Shown: positions 57,106-64,000 of the stretch, in pieces
Layout of the letters: every line of letters starts with the position of its first letter
Numbering within the stretch: the first letter of the stretch is position 1
Assembly: GCA_947069175.1 (NCBI GenBank)
Contig: CAMTDV010000017.1
Coordinates: 52,647,137-52,711,136, forward strand
DNA: 64,000 nucleotides
Direction of reading: 5' to 3'
Source: Scalesia atractyloides
Taxonomy: Eukaryota > Streptophyta > Magnoliopsida > Asterales > Asteraceae
The notes under the pieces: generated by a model
Database searches by the model: none
The model's input: the letters and a program-made list of their open reading frames with translations, nothing else
What the model was told of the DNA's origin: nothing
Made by a program: the position numbers and the translations under genes

Positions 57106-58155
57106 TGTCACACCCCGACCCGCAGCGGAAACAAGAGTCGGGCATAATTGGGTTATCACCAAAGCGCATGATGTTTACTAATATGTTTCATATTTATTAA
57201 ATCCAAATTACATTTCAAAGTTTCAAGTCAAATTCATACAATACAAGGAAAGGAAAGATTAACTAAACAAATCCATAATCTAAACTGGTTTATTCTTCTA
57301 GGCCGCCCTATATGTTTCTTGCTTCAACTTGATCACCTGTATCATGTGTAAAAATGGGAAATTTTGGGTCAACAAAAGTTGGCGAGTGAACCTTGTTTAA
57401 AACATTTGTTATTTATTAATTATTGTAATTTAATTTAGGAAAAATTGTGCAATAATCATATATGAACAAATGTATGTAAACATAACAATCACAAACCACC
57501 TTGCTTAAGCATGAAATAAAAGTAACAATGTATGTGTTGGCAACGTCCCGTTCACGCTCATAGGTAATGGGGAACGGACGGCCTATGCTAATGTATGTGA
57601 GATCAAGGCTCAATCAAACGGAGCCGATCTTATGTTGGCAACGCCTGGTTCACGCTCATAGGTAATGGGGAACAGCTCACGCTCATAGGTAATGGGGAGC
57701 GGCGGCCTATGAAATGTATGTACTGAAATGATAACTTTAATCTAAACTTCAACCACACAGTCAATGGATACACCTTGAATACACATTGATCATAAACATG
57801 ATGGATGCACAATGATTAATTATAATAAATAAGTACGACACATGATACACCCCAAAATGTGATTAAAACGGGGAATTCGTAGGGATTCACTCACATTGGA
57901 TGCGTTTGTTTGAAGATGATGGATGCGCACGAGTTTAGGGGATTGATCGACGAGAGATAACTAACCAAATAAGAAATGAAAAGGCACGGTAAGTATGTGG
58001 ATTTTATTAACTATTTTAATAAGATTTTTGGGTATAAATTTGTGAGTTTAAGACTACTTTCTAATCTTGAAAACGTTATTTTTAAGTATTTTTAATTGAT
58101 TTTTAATTTAAATAATTGATTTAATAAATAAAATAAATAAAAAAATAAAAAAAAA

Positions 58156-58223
58156 AGTTGACTTTGACCGTTGACCGAGACCGTTGACCGAGACCGTTGA
58201 CCGTTGACCGTTACTGTTGACCG
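58156..58223. promoter_or_regulatory. W-box cluster in LTR of F
   Basis: Seven TTGAC cores within 68 bp in units such as GTTGACCGAGACC. Same place as the G cluster but a different arrangement, so the units keep turning over. Confidence 0.5.
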
Positions 58224-58250
58224 GTTTAATTGTGCGAACTTGTGCGCTGG

Positions 58251-58653
58251 GTGAGGCTCGAACCCGAGACCTCCCGTACGCGTGCACGCAGCTCTACCAA
58301 CTGAGCTACGTGTCTAACCCGAAATAATTCTGTTTTTAATTATACTTATATACTATTTACTTTAAACCGAAAATTATTTATTTTTAAAAAGCTTTTAAAC
58401 TTAACGGACCGGTGCTGACCACAGGTCTCGAACCCGGGACCTGTGGGTTAGCGTACACACAGTCCACCGCTGGACTGTGTGTGTCACTTGGTTACTAACT
58501 CGGTTTTTATTATACTTAACATATACTGTGCTTAACCCGGTTCAATTAAAAAGGCGGAATTTTATTTCAAGTGGGTAAAACGGGGACAGGATTCGAACTC
58601 GCGTCTCGTGTATGTTTGTTGCACACAGTCCACCGCTGGACTGTGTGTCTAAC
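58251..58653 (-). repeat. Three tRNA-like units in LTR of F
   Basis: Unit 1 keeps box A TAGCTCAGTTGG and box B GGTTCGAGCC. Units 2 and 3 keep GGTTCGAGACC and AGTTCGAATCC plus the perfect CACAGTCCA/TGGACTGTG hairpin. G's unit 3 is not found here. Confidence 0.58.
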
Positions 58654-59504
58654 CCGTTTATTAAACCGATTTTAATTATACTTATATTATACCACACTTC
58701 ATCTTCTTCGTTCAAAACATAAACATTGATCAAGAGACTGTTATTTGATAAGATAGCTCAATGCAGGTTATGAGTCATCGAAAATAAAGTGAATGGAAAG
58801 AGATTGGAGGGTTTATTGTACCAACTGTTCGCTTTTCTTCAGACGTCCGGCAAGGTCGTCGGCTCCGTCTTGGTGAGCTGCGGCTGATAGAGTCTATCAA
58901 TAAATTAGAGGGGTTAGATGCGAAGTGGGACTACTGGGTAATAACTATCAGTGAAGCAGATGAGTTATACCGATAATCAGCAGTTCCCCTGAAAGTTCAG
59001 AAATTTCTCCGGCGAATCAGATAATCCGGCAACGTCAACTGCAAAGGATTCTGGGTGAGGGATTTATATTAGAACTTGTCTAATAAAGGAATGAGCCAGA
59101 AAAATCGAAGTAATTACCGTGCAGGTGGATGTCTCGGTTTTCCGGCGACTTGCAGAGGTTTTCCGGCGAGTAGATTTTCGTCGAGAAAAAGTGCGATTTG
59201 GGAGCGAAAAGGTTTCTGGCGAATTGTGGTTGAATTTATAGGGTAGAATCGAGGTGAATGTGGTCTGAATTTGGTCTTAATTCGAAGTCAGCCGTTCTCC
59301 GGCGGTTACGGCTGTTGTCGCGGGTTCAGATTTCCGTTATAACCGTCGCTAACGTTAATTCAATGGTTAATTCGAGTGGTAACGTAATTCATTGGCGAAG
59401 TCGTCGGGATTTCCGACGACTGCTGTTTGGGCGCAAGTTGACCGAATTTGAATTCCGCATATCATTATTTGATTTAATAAATCCCTTATCTTAACAGAAA
59501 ACCA

Positions 59505-59584
59505 AAGTGGCGGAGTGGTTTATGGTTGTGAGTTAAGACTTTGAAGAAATAACCGGCTGACCCGGGTTCGACTCCCGGCAGCCG
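59505..59584 (+). repeat. tRNA-like unit on plus strand in LTR of F
   Basis: Box A-like TGGCGGAGTGG and box B GGTTCGACTCC with a CCGGGTTCGACTCCCGG arm; antisense to the element. It resembles the Leu/Ser type of tRNA in box A and has a long variable region. Not a canonical gene. Confidence 0.55.
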
Positions 59585-59770
59585 GTTTTCCTTTTTAATT
59601 CATTCATTTTGATATTTTTACAATTTTAATTTATATCTTTTAAATTGTTGATCAATTATGAATCGTTTAAAATTAAAATAAGCCGTAAATGAACAACAAA
59701 ATTTTAAAACTGATTGTTCGGTTATTAAACGAAGCGGGTTTTGAAAACCCGTTTTTCGACAAATGTTACA

Positions 59771-59790
59771 GTATCCCCTACTTTTAGGAA
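59771..59790 (-). other. Element F polypurine tract
   Basis: The minus strand reads AAAAGTAGGGGATAC directly before the LTR start TGTAACA. Confidence 0.75.
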
Positions 59791-59804
59791 TTTCGTCCCG
59801 AAAT

Positions 59805-61298
59805 TTAGGTAGTAGTAGATACAGGAAAAAGGTGTGGGTATTTTTTGCGCATTGAATCTTCACGTTCCCAAGTAAACTCAGGTCCTCGTTTCGACTCCCA
59901 GCGTACCCTGACAATTGGGATGCGGCTTCTTCTCAAACGTTTTTCTCCGAAGTCCATAATTTCTACTGGTCTTTCAATAAAATGCATAGATTCATCAACT
60001 TGAATGTCTTCTAGAAGAATATGGAGATTTTCATCGGCGAGGCACTTCTTCAAGTTCGATACTTGGAATGTGGGATGAATTTTGTTGAGTTCCTCCGGTA
60101 AGTCAAGCTTGTAGGCTACAGGTCCTACCCTTTCGAGTATTTTGAAAGGACCTACGTAGCGTGGTGCTAGCTTGCCCTTTTGGCCGAAACGAACTACTCC
60201 CTTCCACGGCGATACCTTTAAAAGTACTTGATCGCCCACGTCAAACTCCAAGGGCTTTCGTCGCTTGTCAGCATAGCTCTTTTGACGACTTTGTGCTGCT
60301 AACAGGTTGTTTCGGATTTGATGAATCTTGTCAGTTGTTTCTTGTATCAATTCTGGACCGGTGATTTGAGCTTCTCCAATTTCGTGCCAACATATAGGTG
60401 ATCGGCATTTACGACCATATAACGCTTCGAAAGGTGCCATGCCGATACTTGAATGAAAACTGTTGTTGTACGAAAATTCAACTAATGGTAAGTGAGCGTC
60501 CCAATTCCCTTTGAAGTCTATGACACATGCCCGAAGCATGTCTTCAAGAGTTTGAATGGTGCGTTCAGATTGACCATCAGTTTGGGGATGATAGGCAGTG
60601 CTGAGATCTAATCGCGTACCCAATGCGGCTTGTACAGCTTGCCATGTGCGTGAAGTGAAACGACCATCACGATCCGATATAATGCTTAAAGGTACACCAT
60701 GACGGCTTACGATTTCATTGATGTAGATGCGGGCTAGCTTCTCATTTTTGAAGTCCTCGCGGATAGGAATGAAGTGAGCTGATTTTGTAAGACGATCAAT
60801 GATTACCCATATTGTGTCGTACCCACCAGGAGTGCGAGGTAACCCGGTAATGAAATCCATGGTTATATTTTCCCACTTCCATACGGGTATTTCAGGTTGG
60901 ACCAGAAGTCCTGAGGGTCTTTGGTGCTCAGCTTTCACTTTTGAACAGGTAAGGCACTTGGAAACAAAAACAGCAATATCCTTCTTCATGCCAGGCCACC
61001 AGTAGGTGTATCGAAGGTCTTGATACATCTTGTCGGCTCCTGGATGTACAGAGTATCGTGTCTTGTGAGCCTCTTTCATAAGAGTATCGCGAAGATTGTT
61101 GTGATCAGGAATCCATAGGCGATCGAGATAATACAGAATGCCGTCAGATTTGGTTTCGAGTTTAAGTTCTGCTCCACAAGATAACTCATTGCGTATGTCG
61201 TATTCTGTTATGGAAACATGTTGAGCTTCTCGGATTTGGTCTTTGATGTTGGTCATGATTTGCGAACATAGAAGACGAATAGAGTTCGCATAACCTTT
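59805..61298 (-). CDS. Element F integrase with chromodomain-like C-terminus
   Basis: Open frame after the stop at 61299, with its first Met at 61256. It runs through the zinc-binding domain (EAHKTRYSVHPG, SKCLTCSKVK), the catalytic core with Asp in MDFITGLPR, Asp in IISDRDGRF and Glu in DGQSERTIQT, and the GPY/F module (GKLAPRYVGPFKI). It ends with VRWESKRGPEFTWE and KYPHLFPV. All expected catalytic and zinc residues are there, and the length fits. It is part of the gag-pol frame and not a separate gene; the upstream stop would prevent its synthesis from a full polyprotein. Confidence 0.88.
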   Translation of the reverse strand, partial: KGYANSIRLLCSQIMTNIKDQIREAQHVSITEYDIRNELSCGAELKLETKSDGILYYLDRLWIPDHNNLRDTLMKEAHKTRYSVHPGADKMYQDLRYTYWWPGMKKDIAVFVSKCLTCSKVKAEHQRPSGLLVQPEIPVWKWENITMDFITGLPRTPGGYDTIWVIIDRLTKSAHFIPIREDFKNEKLARIYINEIVSRHGVPLSIISDRDGRFTSRTWQAVQAALGTRLDLSTAYHPQTDGQSERTIQTLEDMLRACVIDFKGNWDAHLPLVEFSYNNSFHSSIGMAPFEALYGRKCRSPICWHEIGEAQITGPELIQETTDKIHQIRNNLLAAQSRQKSYADKRRKPLEFDVGDQVLLKVSPWKGVVRFGQKGKLAPRYVGPFKILERVGPVAYKLDLPEELNKIHPTFQVSNLKKCLADENLHILLEDIQVDESMHFIERPVEIMDFGEKRLRRSRIPIVRVRWESKRGPEFTWEREDSMRKKYPHLFPVSTTT

Positions 61299-62936
61299 TC
61301 AGCTGAGTGCATCAGCCACCACATTTGCCTTGCCAGGATGATACCGAATTTCGCAGTCATAATCATTAAGAAGTTCGACCCACCTTCGTTGCCTCATATT
61401 CAACTCCTTTTGGTTAAAAATATGTTGGAGGCTCTTGTGGTCAGTGTAAATCTCACACTTGGTACCATAGAGGTAATGTCTCCATATCTTAAGAGCGAAT
61501 ACAACGGCGCCAAGTTCTAGGTCGTGAGTAGTGTAGTTCTTCTCATGAGTCTTGAGCTGCCTAGAAGCATAGGCTATCACTTTTCCCCTTTGCATTAAGA
61601 CACAGCCTAAACCCTGTCCTGATGCGTCGCAATATACAACAAAGTCTTCGCAACCTTCGGGGAGTGTGAGGATAGGAGCGTCACATAGCTTTTGCTTAAG
61701 AGTTTGAAAGGCTTCTTCTTGCTTAGGTCCCCATACGAAGGGTTTTCCTTTATGTGTCAAAGCCGTGAGTGGTACAGCGATACGAGAGAAATTCGATATG
61801 AAACGACGGTAGTAACCAGCCAATCCAAGGAAAGATCGTACCTCAGTTGGGGTACGTGGCACTTGCCATTCTTGTACTGCCTTGATCTTTGCGGGGTCGA
61901 CATGAATTCCTTTGTCATTGACGACATGACCAAGGAACTGTACTTCTTGTAACCAAAATTCGCATTTGGAGAATTTAGCATAAAGCTTTTCGGTCTTCAA
62001 AAGTGAGAGGATGAGCCGAAGGTGTCGCTCATGATCAGTCTTAGACTTTGAGTAAATGAGAATATCGTCGATGAAGACTATAACGAAACGATCAAGATAA
62101 GGTTTACAAACTCTGTTCATTAAGTCCATGAAGACGGCTGGAGCGTTGGTTAGACCAAAAGGCATAACCATGAACTCGTAGTGACCATATCGAGTTCGGA
62201 AGGCAGTCTTTGGAACGTCTTCTTCATGTACTCTGAGTTGGTGATAGCCGGAACGAAGGTCGATTTTTGAAAAATAAGAGGCACCCTGGAGTTGGTCTAG
62301 AAGATCATCGATGCGAGGTAACGGATAGCGATTTTTTACCGTTAATTTGTTGAGTTCCCTGTAATCAATGCACATGCGAAAAGTCCCATCTTTCTTCTTT
62401 ACAAACAGAACAGGTGCACCCCAAGGCGATGAGCTAGGACGTATGAATCCCTTGTCGGTCAGTTCTTGCAATTGACTGGCCAGCTCTTGCATCTCGGATG
62501 GGGCTAACCTATAAGGAGATTTCGCGACGGGTGTAGCGCCAGGTATAAGGTCGATACGGAATTCGACTTCTCTCTTGGGAGGAAGTCCGGTGATATCGTC
62601 GGGAAAAACTTGCGGGAATTCCTTCACTACGGGTATATCTTCGAGTCTCTTCTCTTTGCCTCCTTTCTTGACAACGTGGGTCAGAAATGCTACATAATTT
62701 TTGCGGAGATATCTTCGGGCTTGAAGACAGGACATTAGCTTGAGTCCTTTCGAAGGGGTTTCTCCAAAGATTCGCAGAGTTTGACCGTCTGCAAGAGGAA
62801 TGCGAATGAACTTCTCACGGCATACTACTTCAGCCTGATGTTGGCTGAGCCAGTCCATGCCGATTATAATGTCGAAACTTCCCAACTTCATAGGAATGAG
62901 GTCAACGGAAAAGTCGTGATCGTTTAGAGTAAAGGT
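61299..62936 (-). CDS. Element F protease end, reverse transcriptase and RNase H
   Basis: Open frame between two stops, first Met at 62891. Contents: end of protease (SFDIIIGMDWLSQHQ), RT (MCIDYRELNKLT, KIDLRSGYHQLRV, MPFGLTNAPAVF, VFIDDILIYS) and RNase H (CDASGQGLGCVLMQ, THDLELGAVVFALKIWRHYL, YTDHKSLQ). It ends in ADALS just before a TGA at 61299-61301, a codon that encodes Arg in relatives; a C-to-T change in a CpG would explain it. RT and RNase H motifs are complete. Confidence 0.9.
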   Translation of the reverse strand, partial: TFTLNDHDFSVDLIPMKLGSFDIIIGMDWLSQHQAEVVCREKFIRIPLADGQTLRIFGETPSKGLKLMSCLQARRYLRKNYVAFLTHVVKKGGKEKRLEDIPVVKEFPQVFPDDITGLPPKREVEFRIDLIPGATPVAKSPYRLAPSEMQELASQLQELTDKGFIRPSSSPWGAPVLFVKKKDGTFRMCIDYRELNKLTVKNRYPLPRIDDLLDQLQGASYFSKIDLRSGYHQLRVHEEDVPKTAFRTRYGHYEFMVMPFGLTNAPAVFMDLMNRVCKPYLDRFVIVFIDDILIYSKSKTDHERHLRLILSLLKTEKLYAKFSKCEFWLQEVQFLGHVVNDKGIHVDPAKIKAVQEWQVPRTPTEVRSFLGLAGYYRRFISNFSRIAVPLTALTHKGKPFVWGPKQEEAFQTLKQKLCDAPILTLPEGCEDFVVYCDASGQGLGCVLMQRGKVIAYASRQLKTHEKNYTTHDLELGAVVFALKIWRHYLYGTKCEIYTDHKSLQHIFNQKELNMRQRRWVELLNDYDCEIRYHPGKANVVADALS

Positions 62937-64000
62937 TCAGTTCCGGATAATGGAGTTTAATGAGACTGGCTTTCCGTCAGCAACTTCTACCATTATGGAG
63001 TTCATAAGCTCGACACGAGTTTGATTGAGGATGGGTTCGAATTCTAAGGACACAAAACTCTTATCCGCGCCAGTATCAAATAATACAGATGCATAACTAC
63101 CATTGACGAGAAACGTACCGTTAACCACGTTGTTGTCGGCCCTAGCTTGGTTGGCGTTGATGTTAAATGCTCTTCCTCTAGCAGGTGGAGGAGCTTGGTT
63201 AGCTTGGTTCACTGGATTCGCTTGAGCTTGAGCATGTATGATGTTTACCAAGCGTGGACACGTGTTTCTAAAATGGTTTGGGTCACCGCAATTATAGCAA
63301 GCCCGCATGGGTTGCATCATGGGGTAGTTGGGTTGATAGTAGGTTTGAGTTGTATGTTGTGTAGGCGGTGGTTGAAAAGGTTGTTGGGTTTGACCCATCA
63401 TTTGATGGTGGATTCGAGTTGTGGGTTGGTTGCGGTTCATTCGTTGCAGTGTGCGGCAGGCTTGAATGGTGTGCCCTGCACGGCCATAGCCGGTGCAGTA
63501 TTGACAGGGGTAATCGGGGGAGTGATGGTATTGGCAACGGGTGCACTTTGGGTAAGGGCCAGAGTATTGCCTTTTGTGTGGTGCGGGTGAAGGAGTAACT
63601 TGTGTGATGGGGGCAACAGGGGTGGGGAAATTTGTTTGAGTGACGGCAAAATTTCTGGTATTTCGCTTTCTCTTGTTTGAAAATTTTGAGGATGAGGTGG
63701 GGTGGTTGGAAGTTGGGCCCTCAATGGGGGCTTTCTTTTTCTCCTCTTTGAACTTACCGTTTCTGATGCGGTTCTCGGTAAGTTCGGTGGCTAATTCCAT
63801 GGCGGCTTCGAGCGTTGTAGGCGAAGCGCTGAGGACTGAGTCCTGAATCTTCGAGGGAAGGCCTCGAATATAGTGTTCCACCAATCGGTACACGGGGGTG
63901 AACAAGTTTGGAACCATCTGGTTCAGCTCAAGGAATCTTTTGTTGTAGGAAGTGTGATCCCCTTCCTTTTGCTTCAGTGAGTGGAATTCATCCTCTAACT
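62937..64000 (-). CDS. Element F Gag (C-terminal part) and protease active site
   Basis: Open from the right edge to a TGA at 62937-62939. Visible are the end of the Gag domain (LVEHYIRGLPSKIQDSV, AAMELATELTENRI), a Lys/Ser-rich region, a Cys/His-rich block (CTRCQYHHSPDYPC), knuckles CTGYGRAGHTIQAC and CYNCGDPNHFRNTC, and protease with LFDTGADKSFVS. The N-terminus of Gag lies outside the window. The text matches Gag of element G block by block until the point where G ends. Confidence 0.88.
   Translation of the reverse strand, partial: LEDEFHSLKQKEGDHTSYNKRFLELNQMVPNLFTPVYRLVEHYIRGLPSKIQDSVLSASPTTLEAAMELATELTENRIRNGKFKEEKKKAPIEGPTSNHPTSSSKFSNKRKRNTRNFAVTQTNFPTPVAPITQVTPSPAPHKRQYSGPYPKCTRCQYHHSPDYPCQYCTGYGRAGHTIQACRTLQRMNRNQPTTRIHHQMMGQTQQPFQPPPTQHTTQTYYQPNYPMMQPMRACYNCGDPNHFRNTCPRLVNIIHAQAQANPVNQANQAPPPARGRAFNINANQARADNNVVNGTFLVNGSYASVLFDTGADKSFVSLEFEPILNQTRVELMNSIMVEVADGKPVSLNSIIRN

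Larger units (their letters stand above)
57106..59770 (-). repeat. Element F 3' LTR (2665 bp)
   Basis: TGTCACACC at 57106 to ATGTTACA at 59770. Shares with the G LTR the two ends, a W-box cluster (58156-58223), three of the four minus-strand tRNA-like units (58251-58317, 58413-58487, 58571-58653) and the plus-strand unit (59505-59584). Instead of G's GCACGCGTTGCTC repeats it has, at 57530-57725, the GATCAAGGCTC/GGAGCCGATC hairpin and CTCATAGGTAATGGGGA repeats, which G carries in its internal array. Confidence 0.87.
57106..64000 (-). mobile_element. Element F: near-intact Ty3/gypsy element, 5' end outside window
   Basis: 3' LTR 57106-59770, polypurine tract, integrase, RT/RNase H, protease and Gag, running off the right edge within Gag. 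One reading frame covers 59805 to at least 63917 and is broken only by two stop codons (61299-61301 and 62937-62939). LTR and Gag are closely related to element G. F is the natural candidate for the pol donor of G-type copies. It inserted in the 3' LTR of C. Confidence 0.9.

Overview
The window is plant nuclear repeat DNA, and I find no host gene in it. Ty3/gypsy gag-pol proteins with a chromodomain-like C-terminus, initiator-Met tRNA primer sites (TGGTATCAGAGC), 1.7-3.8 kb LTRs and Ty1/copia fragments all point to a dicot. The gag style (MPPRRDTTQ..., MAALIAQQMAA...) suggests Asteraceae, but that is an impression from family memory and was not searched. The gypsy elements look like Tekay/Del-type chromoviruses.

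Elements, lettered here. A (minus, 1-7491): gypsy, 3' end beyond the left edge. J (plus, 7492-7829): 3' end of an LTR, split by A. B (minus, 7830-9924): gag start, leader and LTR, cut by J and by H. H (minus, 9925-13459): 1.7 kb LTR plus the end of pol, cut by G. G (minus, 13460-22012): two 2.6 kb-type LTRs around gag and a hairpin repeat array, with no pol, so non-autonomous; its right LTR is truncated. I (minus, 22026-23106 and 33070-35317): gag start, leader and part of an LTR. K (minus, 23107-33069): degenerate Ty1/copia element that lost its left LTR. C (plus, 35318-41771 and 53485-57105): gypsy with 3.8 kb LTRs, interrupted by D and F. D (plus, 41772-53484): complete gypsy with a 5-bp target duplication, a long open gag-pol and near-identical LTRs, and the youngest insertion visible. 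F (minus, 57106-64000+): near-intact gypsy whose gag-pol frame has only two stops; it is closely related to G and a candidate autonomous partner for it.

Insertion order follows from who interrupts whom. A lies in J and J in B. H lies in B and G in H. K lies in the LTR of I, as does C. D lies in the reverse transcriptase of C, and F in the 3' LTR of C. Two joints (22012 and 23106) also show later deletions.

The least expected signals are structural. A hairpin has a conserved loop containing a TATA-like box, while its stem sequence differs between families but stays complementary. It occurs once in the LTRs of A, B and C and five times inside G. The LTRs of F and G carry tandem tRNA-like units with box A/box B motifs and W-box clusters. 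The LTR of D has five tandem hairpins with exchanged stem bases. K has a 508-bp inverted duplication of its zinc-knuckle region and many copies of a palindrome in its leader. D has a probable spliceosomal intron at the start of gag and an extra coiled-coil/acidic ORF before it.
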